From: Magicicada septendecula
Lineage: Eukaryota > Arthropoda > Insecta > Hemiptera > Cicadidae
Length of the DNA stretch: 64,000 nucleotides
Reading direction: 5' to 3'
Assembly (NCBI GenBank): GCA_034769895.1
Contig: CM068367.1
Span: forward strand, 114,994,573-115,058,572
Shown in pieces: positions 47,159 to 60,729 of this stretch. Position numbers and translations under genes: made by a program. Within the stretch, counting starts at the first letter, position 1; each line of letters opens with the position of its first letter. The notes beneath the pieces were generated by a model. The model was not told the origin of the DNA. It was given only the letters and a program-made list of their open reading frames with translations, and made no database searches.

Positions 47159-48770
47159 GAATGCAATTTAGCTTTAATGAAAACAAGTGGTGCATATAAT
47201 TTCAAATCTCTTCGCCGGCTACAATTTATGTAGTTTCGTTATTAAACTTTATACATTCTTTCGTCTTAAGCCCGAGGAGCTGTAATTTTGAAATGAGTAA
47301 TCCGCGTCTTTCACTATTATTAAAATAATATATAAATTATTCCCTTTTGGAATTTAAATTATTATGGAAACTACCTTACAATAAAGCTTGCATAGATTTT
47401 GTTCCTCAGGATGACATTTGTATTTATGTATTTACAGAATAAAACTATAAAATATTTGCTGCATCCGTAATTGCAGTATTTATTACAACCTAATAAATAT
47501 TGTTACTAACGAAGAACGTGAGTATAACTAGTCATAAAATGCTGTTATAAACAAATGTTCATATTTGTGATTTTCATTGTATACATATCTCGTTAGTAAC
47601 TTTGCTAATATTCTAAGGGCTTAATAGTACGAAATTCAAAAGAAATGTTTAATAGTAACGATTTTAATACATTTTTCCCTGCTGTGTTTAGACATTGATG
47701 TTTTTAATTCTGAATATTTTTTACGACTATATTCACTGTATGTTAATACAGTCTCGTATTTTACCTATTTTTATAATTATTGCCTGTGTGTTTATATACG
47801 ATTTTATAACTTTGATATGGTTTATAACACAAGGCTTTCTTAGATTTTTAATTCTCCAACGTTGGGTAAAATGAAATCAAAGGCGGTAGAAGTTGGTTAC
47901 AATAAAATTCAATGTGCACAAAATTGTGTATATAAAAGTATTTAATTGCGAACATAAAAATTTTCCATGCTATTTCTACAGTTAGAAGAATGGTCTACAC
48001 TGAATGATACTGCGTGCTTGTGTTGGTGAGGTATTATTGGTTCTGATTCAGGCGTCAAAAGACGTGTTTAGTTATAATTTTGTGTGCGTATTAGATTTGA
48101 ACGTTCGTTCATTATGTGTAAGTGTAATTTATTGAATATTTTGTTAAAGTGTGTTTTTCATTCCCTACAAGAAATACCTTGTGAGAGACAGTCAAGTCAC
48201 ACCGAAACTGTGTTAAACGTATTTTAAATGTGTAGTATTACAGTGATGCGTGCAGTGGAATGGCATACGTCACCACATTCCTTGTTCGGTAGCAAAGGTG
48301 AACTGCTGATAGTACATTTACTTTTAAGCAAATAGTGCTGCCGTTTAACTTTATGATAGCCCTTTGCTGTAAGGTCGCACTCACTAAGTAAAGTCGGTGA
48401 CTAAATTGTTTTACAGCTCTTGCAATAATGTTATTCTACTGTTATAGCAACCCAGTAGGTTTGGATGCAATTCATCTGTAATGGTACAAGCCACATGACA
48501 ATGGCTTAATGCGACGGTAAGTTCTGAATTCGTGGTATTGGCTGAACGCAAACTATCAAGCAAACTATTCTCAAGTGCCACGTGCTTCTCACTGGCTTGG
48601 ACAAAGCATATTTATTTCGTAAAGTGACCTTCAGGCAATAACAATAGAGATAAATACCGAGGCAGTATCATTTATGCAAACTGATCAAATTTATAACAAT
48701 GCTAGACAATGAAATAACTTTTTTTTTATGAAACAGTCAAAGAATACCTTTAATAATGTATAAAGAAATT
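46621..48770. other. Unassigned, with (TG)n
   Basis: (TG)n at 47063-47154. The rest is AT-rich without supported genes. Confidence 0.5.
47063..47154. repeat. (TG)n microsatellite
   Basis: Forty-six uninterrupted units. Confidence 0.97.
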
Positions 48771-48884
48771 TTATTACTTACAAGTACACCTCTAGGTATT
48801 CCAGCCGGTGATTTTTTAGTTTTTCGGATGAAAAACTAAAAAATCACCGACTGGAATACCTAGAGGTGTATTTGGAAGAAATAA
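48771..48884. repeat. Near-perfect 114-nt hairpin
   Basis: The inner arms (48785-48825 and 48830-48870) match at 40 of 41 positions around a 4-base loop (ggat). A less perfect extension adds 14 bases per side (ttattacttacaag versus ttatttcttccaaa). No coding capacity. It could be a minimal fold-back element, a fresh template-switch inversion or a small-RNA precursor. Confidence 0.93.
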
Positions 48885-49290
48885 CTTTGTGTGGATAACT
48901 ATTTTTATTGTGTACAAATAAATTGTTACCACAAACAGCAAGACTATACCAAATTTGGTTAAAAGTTTGTGGAATCGAATTCAAATGTACAGAAATTTTT
49001 GCACAAATCCGTTACTCCACTGCGCACTACTCGAAATAAACAGTAACTATCATTAGCCAAAACATTTTCTATTAAGTGTTCACAATCACAGCTTAGTAAA
49101 TTTATTGTTTTGACAGCATTCGTTGTGAGTAATGTGTATTTGAATTTAAGTAAGGGAATTATTAAATTTCAAGTATAATTTTTTTAATAAAATTAATTTA
49201 GAAAATCGTGTCTGTAAGATGAATATAAGAAGTCATAGAAGGAACATGTTACACGCAAAAGGACTTTATAACAAAGGCCGCATATGTTTA
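48885..49290. other. Unassigned
   Basis: Nothing recognised. Confidence 0.5.
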
Positions 49291-49485
49291 TGCTTCACAA
49301 CGTTGTCGTAACGTAGGAAGACCAGAAAACGATTGTCTGATTTTTAATTCAACTCAAAATATTTGTAAATTCCATTTTAAATATTTGTGTATTAATAACT
49401 TCGATTCACTATGTGTATAAGGCTTCTGAACCCGGAACAGGCGACTTCACATCCCTCCACGATGGAAGAAGAAGAAGAAAATAGT
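49291..49485 (+). mobile_element. LINE 3' scrap with GAA tail
   Basis: QRCRNVGRPEND (for 'GRRNVGRPxxRW') is separated by AT-rich DNA from gaacccggaacaggcgactt and a short GAAGAAGAAGAA tail at 49469-49480. The tail text matches the end of the other GAA-tailed LINEs. Confidence 0.5.
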
Positions 49486-49947
49486 GACTCCGTGATTTCT
49501 CTAGTATAGCCTACACAGAAATATGTAAATAATTCTACATTCGTGACATTCTGCTACTGTCACTGAACGCTCAACAATTTGTATTCTGCCTTTCCCTCTC
49601 GGGTCCTCACATAGCAGCTCTTCTGTCTCCCGGTTCTGTGCTATTCTCTTCTTGCCTTCATCTCCATACCCAATCTTAATTCAATCCACCATCCTGTTCC
49701 TCCAACTTTCCTTCTTCACTAAGTCACCTACCATTCCATCAAGGTGAGAATTACCACACATTCTCGCCTCATACTGTGCTCTGTCTTACTTCTTTCACTC
49801 TTGAACACTTTTTCTTCCTTCATCAATCCTTTGCGACCCTTTATCGCTTCTTTCTTACTATTACGCTAAATATCTCTGATTATCGAACAATGTATTTTTT
49901 TACGCGCTCGAGAGGTTCATACCTTGTTTTATAAAAAAAACAACTCC

Positions 49948-50002
<55 letters not shown>

Positions 50003-50519
50003 ACTAGATGGCGGAGTAGTAAGAGACCATACTTTTCATGGCGTTCATTCGTTATGGTGTGATGTGAGACTGGTTCAAGATCGTGTCAATCCAACAACGT
50101 CTATGTACTGTTGAGGCAATACAGCAGTCTGGCTGATATTTGGTGGACCTCAATTAGTGACAACGTGACGTCTACGGATAACCATAGGCAACAACACCCC
50201 TTCCAAGCTCGTCACTGGTAAATGCAGACTAATGCGGTGTGGTGGGAGTATACTTTCAGCTCACGTTCCTAATGCTTGAGGATTATGTTATTCTGTGAGG
50301 ATAATGTTTATTATACTTGAGTATACTACATGACTTGTGTCGAATAGTTAGTGGCGTGAAACCATTTGTTTTGAAGATGACGTTGCACTTTTTGGAAACA
50401 ATAAGAAGAACTACAGGATGTACTTCAAAAATAAACACGACCTAAAAGATAAATAACAGTAAATAAACAAAAAATAAAAGTTATGAAATGTTGCAGAAGT
50501 CTTACGTAAAGACCGGAAT
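49486..50519. other. Unassigned, with (CT)n-(CA)n
   Basis: A CT run and a CA run occupy 49947-50004. 49560-49880 is CT-rich with no clear motif on either strand. Confidence 0.45.
49947..50004. repeat. (CT)n-(CA)n compound microsatellite
   Basis: CT 49947-49978 with one interruption, then CA to 50004. Confidence 0.94.
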
Positions 50520-50827
50520 GTTCCAGGCTAAGGTGTTCTTGAATGGTACGAATCTAGTGCAAGTTGATTCCTTCTAATATTTTGGGAGCAGCATTACATC
50601 AGATGGGAGGTGCGCCAGTGACGTAAAAGCTAGAATTACATGAGCAAGAGGGGCGGTTTTCAAGAAAAAATCATTTCTGGCGTCCAGAAATGTGTCCTTA
50701 GAAGCCAGGAAGAAACTGCGGTTAAAGAAGGAAGAAGGTATGTGCTGAACAAGAGGCTGTCTACAGAAACGAAGAAATTGCAAGTCCAACAACCTGTGGG
50801 TTGAGAAGAAGAAGAAGAAGAAGAAGA
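50520..50827 (+). mobile_element. LINE fragment, RTE-like pattern, internally deleted, GAA tail
   Basis: Frames read KVFLNGTNLVQVDSF, then YFGSSITSDGRCASDVKARI, then ARGAVFKKKSFLASRNVSLE and ARKKLRLKKEEG. This matches the LINE block 'FKYLGSxITxDGRxxxEIKxRIxxAKxAFxKKxxLxxSKxxxLxxRKKL'. The text then jumps to sequence resembling the C-terminal end and (GAA)n at 50805-50827. Stops at the usual decay positions. Confidence 0.78.
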
Positions 50828-52200
50828 GATATATGATTGGGCTTGAGGGCTACATGATCCTAATTCTTGATGATGACGATGTGTGTGTCTCATGCACATA
50901 TGTAATTCTGTAAATTATAGAAAGAAAAATACGCAGAAGTACTCAAATTCACTCAACATTTTCCATTATCGAGAAAAGAAGAAAATACTATGATTTTATG
51001 AGTTTCTTTATTCTCTTCGTATACTCCAGTAGATCAAAATACTGTGTAATAACACAAGATAACAAGAAGAAATAAATAAAAAGGGGCTCGTTCAAAGTAC
51101 AATGTAATCAACGGTGGCTCAGCATCGGGTCTTTTATCGGACGCCGGGAAATTGGATACACCCACGGAACACCGAGGCACGTTGTACTATTGTCGTAAAG
51201 CAGTCTGATCTAATCCTGCTGTTAGTTTTTAATTTTAAGTCAGCGATGAATAACTAGTCCGTTTCGGACGTTATTTAGTAGATTAAAGCTAAAGTATTTG
51301 GAAAACAAACACGATTATGAAACAACGTAAAATCCTGAAACTCGAAGCAAAAGTTTCTACAGACTACGCGTGCTAAAACATTACCTCGCGCGCGCACTCA
51401 CACCCACACACACTCACTTAGAATCTTCAGTTCAAATAACGTTATTTTCATCTATCTCTATTATAATTCAAGTTTCACCCACACACAATTACGAAGAAAA
51501 CTCAACGACGTAAACACTGGCTGTAAAAAAATATATACGGTTTTTTTATTTTTATGAATAAAAAATAAAATTCTATACAAAATTCGTTATTAAGCTTACT
51601 TAGTCTTTAAGACGACTTATGATATAGGCCTACTAAAAAACAATAACTCTTGTTATTAATTGTTTCAAGCGTCTGTTGCAGCCAGTGGGAGAAGCTAGCA
51701 GGCACTTTCCTACTATTGTCTATCACGATACGGCCAGCCTTAGAAATCAAATTTCGCAAACCGCTTCACTGTCTAAAACAGTCTCGTCTCACCTCGCAAT
51801 CAGATTACAGCACAACGATAACTTGAGCCAAAGTTTCTTGTTACGCAACGGATCCCTAATTGTTTCGGATCGTAGCTATCCGCTTTACCGTTTTCGCTGT
51901 TACAACAAAATTAATATCTAGTGATAACTACGAAGTGGTACCAACTAAGCTAGACCATACGCTTACTGACTCTACCATCATTTTTCAAATACGTATGTTA
52001 TGTTACCTAAAATTAAAAATGAAGTGTTTTGATTATAACTACTACCTGATATTGTGATACTTTTTACAGAAAAATATGTACTCATATACAATATATAAAT
52101 GTAATATTTTATATATTGAAACAAGATATGTTTTTTATTTCGTAGCCTATCACGGCCGGAGTGAATAAAAGAATTTATTTGTGAACTACTAACACTACTA
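50828..52200. other. Unassigned
   Basis: No supported gene. The frames at 51676-51921 and 51860-52057 have no recognisable content. Confidence 0.45.
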
Positions 52201-52560
52201 CTACTACTACCATCACAGTTGCTGCTGCTGCAATTTCCCCCACCGTTCGCGTGTCCTTAGGTCCCGTAACGGCGCCTCCTCGAGGCCTCCGCTGGGCAAC
52301 GTTGCGTTTTGTGCGGCCATTCGTGGTCTCACTCAACGTAGCGGCTAAGTCCGTTAGTCTCCTCGTACTGAGGATAGGGCTCCAGACACGCTCGCGGACG
52401 TATCCAGCGGACGGAGAGTGGGGATTGTTGCGTGCTTCATTTCCGGATGTGGTGGTGCTACAAGTAGATAGTACCTGTCAGCTTGTTATGAGAGTTTACC
52501 CTCGGGGAACAACAGGTGGCGATACCGCCCAAAGACTACATGTCTATTTGCTTTGTTAAT
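52201..52560. other. GC- and CpG-rich island with open frames on both strands
   Basis: Clearly richer in GC and CpG than its surroundings. It is open for 102 codons on plus (52251-52559), and a minus frame is also open through most of it. A (CTA)n/(CTG)n prelude lies at 52192-52230. I recognise no protein or RNA motif. It could be a promoter-proximal exon or 5' UTR of a host gene, or the GC-rich end of an unrecognised element. Confidence 0.4.
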
Positions 52561-53480
52561 GGTTTTCTGTAATTATTCTGACGGCCTTTTGACGCTCATT
52601 CTGTGTTAGTTCAGCGTCATATTAGTTGCTACTTCCTTGATATTAGTGGCATCTGTTTTCATACTAGGACTGTGAGTCGACTGTTTGTGTCGTGCTTTGT
52701 CGAAGATATTATTCCTAAACTTCACAGATATTCTGCCCTTCTATGGCTAACAATTTGTTCTCACACTGCCTATATATTTGAAGTTTAAGTCAAAATATGC
52801 TCTTTGCCTATTTTCGGTGCTTAAGAACTTATAAAAACTACTAAAGGTGAAAATCTGATCTGTACAGGATTATATATAGGATACAGATAAGAAAAGTTCA
52901 AAACACCCTCTCGCATTTGCCTCACTACGTGCGCGTGATGATAAATGTAGTGAAGGTTCTTGACAAACATTCGCGTTAAGACAAAGTCGGACAAGTATTA
53001 ACGATGCTTTCGCTAACAAACCGTATGCTAATATTTACAGCTTTTCGGCGGTCGGGCTCGAAATCGAAATTATTTTCTGCTTAAGCCCCAACGACGGTGG
53101 TGTACATTTAGATGCAAATCCCTCGGCAAAATAAACCCACCTCTTCCTGAAACCCGGTGTTTTCAATTTAAGATAATCTCGCTCTTGTTAAATGCCTACA
53201 ACCCGTCTTGTTCTTTACGCACTAGATATCACGAAGAGCTTCCTTCTGTATTAATGTCATGAGCCACGAGAACACAAAAACAAGTCTCTTCTGCTTGCGT
53301 CGTATTTGCTTATTGAGTAGACTTAATAAAACAAAAAAGAATACGTAAGTTTATCATTTAAAATTAATGAAATAATTTAGTTTGTTAGGATTAATTAATT
53401 AACGACTTTCTATTAATACGTTGTTAGACTAATATGAAGCAGAATTATTGTATTACTACCTGAACGGGTAATATTTATTT
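52561..53480. other. Unassigned
   Basis: A 61-codon frame at 52603-52788 is unsupported. Nothing else was recognised. Confidence 0.5.
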
Positions 53481-54381
53481 CTAGGTGTTACCCGCGGCTT
53501 TGCACGCTAATATTTGACTTTTAATAAGTATTTTAATATAATTTTTATTGTCTATGTTTATATGGCGTTCTGTCAGCTCGTATAACAATTTTGTACTCAT
53601 TAGTCATATTCTCTCCAAAACTGTTTTCAACACTTGTACTATTTTAACTTGTACTAAATTATTATGTTGGTGCAACAAATTTTGGAGATTTAAAAGTACC
53701 CGTTTATAAAGCCTTTGGAGATATTGATAAAGTACGTGTTAAATTAAAAACGCTAAATTCTTTATTTTAAGTGCTATTGTGTTAGAAGCATTGTATAACA
53801 CATTAAACGTTATGTTTTCCTCAACCATGGCTTTTATTTCAGCAGTAAACTAAAAACCAAACCGTAGTCACTTAACCTCACAAATGAAAACAACACGTAT
53901 TTTCGTTTTGCATTAAGTAATAGGACAATTTACAATTAGTACACTTTCCACATCGTAATATATCGATACAATCGCATACTATATAAAACTTCGAAAATGT
54001 ACTCCAGGAATGGATAAATGTACAGTTTCAATGGCGCTAAATAGCTTTTGTTTATTTACTTGTTACTACGGTAATTAATTCTGGTCTCCATAATGTTGTT
54101 GACATCTTTAGTAGTATTATTTAATATATTTCATTACTTATTCATTCCAGCACAATAAATATGTATAAACATAAATTTTAAAATCGTGTAAGACAATTAC
54201 AAAATATATAGACGTATCTGTATAGAAAATTACAAATATATCGACACAATCGTATATTAAAAATATTAAAAACTGCACGAACGGGTAAAGGTACAGTTCC
54301 GATGCCGCTAAATATCATCTGTTTCTTTACTTGTTACTATGGTAATTAATTCTGGTCTCCATGGTGTTGTTGCCATCTTTA
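53481..54381. repeat. Repeat region with two direct copies (~275-bp period)
   Basis: Blocks at about 53957-54110 and 54235-54381 align in the same orientation. Shared text includes atatcga.acaatcg.ata, gtacagtt.c.atg.cgctaaata, ttacttgttacta and ggtaattaattctggtctcc. Upstream lies tacccgcggctttgcacgct (53490-53508). From memory, that CCCGCGGCTTYGC-type string recurs in repeats of many arthropods. Class unknown. Confidence 0.65.
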
Positions 54382-54864
54382 TAAGCGTCAACAAAAGGTC
54401 ATAATTAAACGGGGCTAAATCGTGCGAACGGGGTAGAATATCAAATTCTAAGCTAGACAGTATTTTTCGCCTTGTGTCAAAGGTTACCTGTGCAAAATAT
54501 GTTGGCAATCGGTGTAACAGTGTGGATTTGTATAAATCCTCAGACTTTGAGTTTTATACATGTAGGTATAGTTTACATTATAGTGAGTTTACATTATATA
54601 TTGATAATATAAATACTAATAGTAAGAGTAACACTATAGGGTATACTAATAGTAATATTCATACTAATAGTAACACTATTATTATTAGTTTTAATATTGT
54701 TGTCACTAATAATAATGTTGTTCCTGACACAAATATTAATATTAATATTAATATTAATATTAATATTAATACTAATAGAAATAGTAACTGCAACTGGAAA
54801 AAACTAAGTACTACTGAATTGAATAACTGAATTCAGTAAGTCACTGAATTACTACTAACAGACT
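54382..54864. other. Unassigned, with (AATATT)n
   Basis: An (AATATT)n run lies at 54731-54772 inside an Asn-rich AT-only frame that is not considered coding. Confidence 0.6.
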
Positions 54865-55456
54865 ACTTAGGAACAAGGCTTACAAGTAACAATAGGGGAG
54901 TTGAAGAAATAGAACATCAATTGATGAAAGTAAGAAGAATTGCTGTATCCATGAATAACCTTATATGGAATAATAAATACCTCACACAAGAAGAAAACCT
55001 AAGGTTTACAAAAGCACAATACGTCCAGTAATATCCTATGCATCAGATACCCAGCAATACAGCAAAAACTCAAAGAAAACGACAAACTATAGTGATGACT
55101 ACATTACGGAGGGTACTAGGAAAGACAAAGTACGATAGGTTGCCAAACAAGAGTACAAGACAAACGTCTAATGTAACAGATATTAATTCTTGGATTGTGG
55201 AAAGAAGAAGGATACGCAATTAACATCAAAGCTAGTGAAAAAGGCAAGACATAGCCAACCAAACACCAAGAGAAGCATTGATCGGCCAAGGAAGAGGTGG
55301 AGTGACAGCATGTAGGACAGATGGTATGGAACAGTACAGAGTCCTAACAAGGAAATTAAAGAAGAAGAAGAAGAAGAAGAAGAAGAAGAAGAAGAAGAAG
55401 AAGAAGAAGAAGAAGAAGAAGAAGAAGAAGAAGAAGAAGAAGAAGAAGAAGAAGAA
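54865..55456 (+). mobile_element. LINE 3' end, fourth family, long (GAA)n tail
   Basis: Frames read DYLGTRLTSN, EVEHQ-like text, RIAVSMNNLIWNNKYLTQEE, then KTQRKRQTIVMTTLRRVLGK, NVTDINSWIVERRR, VKKARHSQPNTKRSIDRPRK and RWSDSM. The order matches the LINE pattern 'YLGxxITS..IIWxNKYLxxExKxRIYK', 'LRxIxGKTxxDRxRN', 'W...RRxxW' and 'RPRKRWxDS'. At least three frame changes. It ends in 32 GAA units. Confidence 0.82.
55361..55456. repeat. (GAA)n LINE tail
   Basis: Thirty-two uninterrupted GAA units. Poly-Lys and poly-Ser frames here are artefacts. Confidence 0.97.
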
Positions 55457-55955
55457 TTACTACTGTACGGTGTGTGGTAAAAATATGCATAAAGGTAAGT
55501 GATGGAGCTTGACATCTAACTGAGGTTTTTGATTAACGGCGAAAGTGAGAAGGGATGATAATAACATTCGGCCAGAGGAAGGCCAAATAAAACACAATCG
55601 CATTGTGGACAACGGTCGGAGCTTTCAATGGAATTAAACAAGGGTCAGCAGCACGGATCACTGAGCCAGGACGGAGTTTTAGGATAAATGTGACACACTT
55701 ATCGCACGTCGCAAACTGAGAAGACTGAAAATTAATACGCTCCCATTAACGGTGAAGTAGTATCGCTAGAAGTGTTGCTTCGATTTCAGCGGGAATAACA
55801 AAGTACTTCCCAAGACGAAATTACCGTAATTGCTATAAGTGAGAAAGAGGTACTTAGTATCTTTCATAATAACCGTAACACATCATTATTCTAACAAATC
55901 TTTGTGATACTTCCATGAAATTACATTTCTTTCTCTTATATTCATAGCAGCGGGC

Positions 55956-56025
<70 letters not shown>

Positions 56026-56674
56026 TGTGTTTTTTTTACAGTGCTGGTAAAAAGTTAAAAATGTCTTTAAAACCGAGCAACGAATTTCATGTGTTTATTT
56101 CCCGATGGTATAATATTTTTATTAATTTTATATAAAATTGCATAAAAAATTTTGGAAACCTTTTAACATAAAACTTTGAATTTACTTATACTGATTCAAA
56201 AGTTATCCTAATTTTTTTCTCTTAATATTCAGCCAATAGGGCTACCTTTTTTCTTTATTAACATTAAAAACAAAGACCGTCGAATTAGATATATAATTAT
56301 TTGTTAGACTTACATTTATCATAGTACTATAAAAAAATGGAAACCATTTTATTTGAAATTACAATTCATTTTATCCGATTTTAAATATTTTTAATAAACA
56401 GCATTGATTATACATTTAAGTTCTTAAATTCTTAGCAGAAAATAAAGTTTTATAAATTCAAGATGCAAAAAATTTCTTGTCAGCTTCGATTTCTTAACAA
56501 TTAACCTCTGCTGTACCGTATAAGCAGATACACTGTACAGGAAATATTCATGTAAGGATTATCATTTGCTATCCTAGATAACGAGAATCTAGGTTTTTCG
56601 TCATGCCATTAAAGACTAAATTTACTGTAATTTTATAAGCAATGTAGACAAATATATAGCAACGTAGACAAAGG
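55457..56674. other. Unassigned, with (TG)n
   Basis: (TG)n at 55959-56024. The rest is AT-rich. No gene was seen. Confidence 0.5.
55959..56024. repeat. (TG)n microsatellite
   Basis: Thirty-three units. Confidence 0.96.
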
Positions 56675-56777
56675 GTACCCCCCATTAACATAGGTAAAAT
56701 GCCCCTACAAAAAAATCCTTTGTTTAAGTTTATAAATGTATAGTACACCTCAAAATATTACACTGCAGATAGTTCTT

Positions 56778-57817
56778 ACCCCCTACCCCTCTTCTCCTAG
56801 GGATGGGGGTAAAATTGCCTTTTTCCTGTATTTTTTTTTCGATTTCTGTTAATCAAGACGTTTTGGAAACAAATGGATCGTATTTTCTAGGTTCAACTGA
56901 ACATACAAAAAAATTACCATCTACCCTACTGAATATTTCCTTGCGTTATTCCACGTGAAAAGTACAAAAACCGCCATATTTCTGACCGGTAGAGTGGTAC
57001 AAAAATGTTTTTGCGTAGATAGTTGTATTTTGACACGTATTTGATGCCCTAAGTTTCTCAGAATTTTTGAAGTGGTGGGCCATAGCGAAAAATACAAAAA
57101 ACTGAATTTTTAGGTTAGTTTTCCAAGTTTTTGATGATTTAAATTTTTTGTGGCTATACCTACCTTAAAACACTTTAATTTTATATTTCTCTAAAAATTG
57201 TACAATATTTGATTGTCAGCAAGGGCAAAAATTACATTAAAGACTAAAAAAAGAACCTTTCTAGGCCATTTTTAGCAATGTTGGGTAATTTTTCAAAGTT
57301 TTTAATAATTTTATTATTTCTGGGACTCTAAACACCGTAAAAAGTGCTTAAATTTTATATTTCTCTATAAAGTATGTAATATTCAATCAATAGCAAGGGC
57401 AAAATTATAAGAAAAACTGCATTTTCTAACGATTTTATCATTTTTTTAGCTTGTTTACTAGTTCGCAGAACATCAGAATTCTTAAAAATCTTTATAAGAC
57501 ATACAATATTTAATCAATTTTGCTAATATACACTATAAAACTGAATAATTCAGATAAAGTAATGTTTCCTTTACCAGTGCATAATTTTATTATGCATTCT
57601 AAAGCATGACTTTTCTTAAAGTAATGTAAATATATTTGTATGATAAAAAATATTAAATTTTTTTATAATTTAAATTTTTTGGGACTCTAAATCTCGTGTT
57701 GTGTGTGTGTATACACACAAACATACATATACATATTTTTCGTTTAAAAATATAACAAAATTACAGTTGATCATATGTTTTTATAGTAGTTAATCTTCCT
57801 CATCACTGTCTTCTTGT
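56778..57817. repeat. Left long inverted repeat arm
   Basis: About 1,040 bp. Contains degenerate tandem subrepeats: aattttatatttctct at about 57177 and 57351, and agcaagggcaaaa at 57218 and 57392, about 174 bp apart. The inner end holds the reverse complement of the transposase stop region (57791-57817). Confidence 0.9.
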
Positions 57818-57834
57818 GATTCAGAATCTCAAAA

Positions 57835-59321
57835 TTTATGAATGCTTTATCAGCTGGAGTAGATGCTGAGTTGCATGACAAAACTGGTGAATATTCAATT
57901 CAGAAGAACGACTTTATGCACTTACTGGACACTCTTGGGAAAATATTATTTTTCTTCGAAGTATTATGACATCAATGAGAAAGTCAGAAAATCATAGTAT
58001 CACTCAGGCACTCATAACATTTCTATGTAAGTTAAGAACTGGTCAGTCAGATAACGTACTTTCAGCTATACTTGGGATCGAAAATGAGAAAATTGTTTTT
58101 GAATTTATACATTCGGTTCTAAAATGTTTTAAAAATGAAGTATTGCCAAAACATTTTGGCTTTAAAACTAATACCAGAGAATCTCTTATTTTAGAGCATA
58201 CTGCTGCAGCTGCAAATAAACTTAAATGGTCGGCTAGCTATAATTTGCGATGGTACGTATTTATATCATCAAAAAAGTGCCAATAATTTATTCCAACGCA
58301 AGTCCTACTCAGTAAAAAAAAGAATCCTTATGCAAACCGTTTACTGTTTGCACTATGGATGGATTTATTGTAGACGTTGCTGAGCCGTTCCCTGCTATAA
58401 AAAATGATGCCCAAATTTTACAGAACCTACTCTTCATAGAAAATGGGTTAAAATGTATTTTAAGACGAGGAGATATTTCTATATTAGACAGAGGGTTTAG
58501 AGATGTGAAAGAACTGCTGGAAGAAATGGGATATATTGTTTACATGACAGCTTTAAAAGGGAAAAGTAAACAACTAAGTACGGAAGATTCAAACCAATCA
58601 ACGTTAAGTAACAAAAATTAGATGGGTTGTTGAAGCTGTGCATTTGTGCATGGAGTTATAGGCCAAAAACACAAACTTTTACATAATCAGTTTCACAATT
58701 CTCTTCTTACTAAAGTGAATTCTTACTGCCAAATAGCTTGCTTGCTGGTAAATCTTTTTGGAAAACGACTGAACTCCGATAAAGGGCTACTTGAAGAAAT
58801 TATCAATAGAATGAGTTCAACCAATGATAATATTAATTCACTGGCGGAGGAAGTTGAATCAAATAATTGGAACAGAAAAACTGTACCATTTCAGACAATG
58901 TCTTCTAAAGAAATACTAGATTTTCCTAAGATGACGTTAGACGATTTGAAAATATTTTTTACTGGAACCTACCAATTATCGCAAGCTGTTTCGTACTTGG
59001 CAGAATTGTTAGAAGAAGATCAACAATTCAAGTCAACATGTTAAAAATAAATCCACAAATAGTGAGGTTCGAAGTTAGATCAAGGCACATAAACAATAAA
59101 ACATATAAATCTTATATACATTACGATAAGTATAGTGTTGGGATACAAGGTATCAAGGGTTACTGTTGCAATTGTCCAAATGGTAACAGAACAGTTGGAT
59201 GTTGTTCACATCTTGCTGCCATAATTTATAACCTGTCATATGGACGATACCTCTCAAGAATTATTCGGCCTGCAGAAATGCTCTCAACATTGTTCGATTT
59301 TGAAGATATTAACGCGGTTAT

Positions 59322-59349
<28 letters not shown>
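57835..59349 (+). pseudogene. DDE transposase with C-terminal SWIM zinc finger, disrupted
   Basis: Four segments in sequence order make up one recognisable transposase. The first (57966-58286) has SITQALITFLCKLRTGQSDN and PKHFGFKTNTRE. The first catalytic Asp sits in a shifted frame at about 58245 (CDGTYLYHQKS). The second segment (58355-58621) has TMDGFIVDVAEPF and SILDRGFRDVKELLEEMGY with the second Asp. The third acidic residue lies in RWVVEAVH-like text around 58620-58640, near an in-frame stop (*WVVEAVH). The third segment (58646-59044) is an alpha-helical C-terminal part. The last (59038-59349) has GYCCNCPNGNRTVGCCSHLA, a CxC..CxH SWIM finger, and ends in an acidic DSDEED. Stops or frameshifts separate each segment, so this copy is inactive. 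The family resembles uncharacterised 'SWIM-type' DDE proteins of animals, from memory. Confidence 0.82.
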
Positions 59350-60489
<1,140 letters not shown>

Positions 60490-60729
60490 GTTCCTATACT
60501 ATGAGTCGACATGGAGGCTGTAACGTCCTTGATTTTATGGCGCTGACTAGTAATCGAATACAAGACCTCCAGATTACTAGTCGAACGCCAAACACATCAT
60601 ATGAGCGACTAAGCGGCTCGTCGAAAAATCATTTCTCAGTTACATTTATTCGAAAATCTGTGTGAGGGCAGATGAGGAGTAGTAATGATGACACCACACA
60701 AAATTTTGCAAGACGTAAAACAGACATTA
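60490..60729. other. Unassigned
   Basis: Flank of the DDE-SWIM element; nothing recognised. Confidence 0.5.

Noticed and set aside
55183-55515. Poly-Ser frame of 110 codons on minus
   Set aside because: It translates the (GAA)n LINE tail in reverse.
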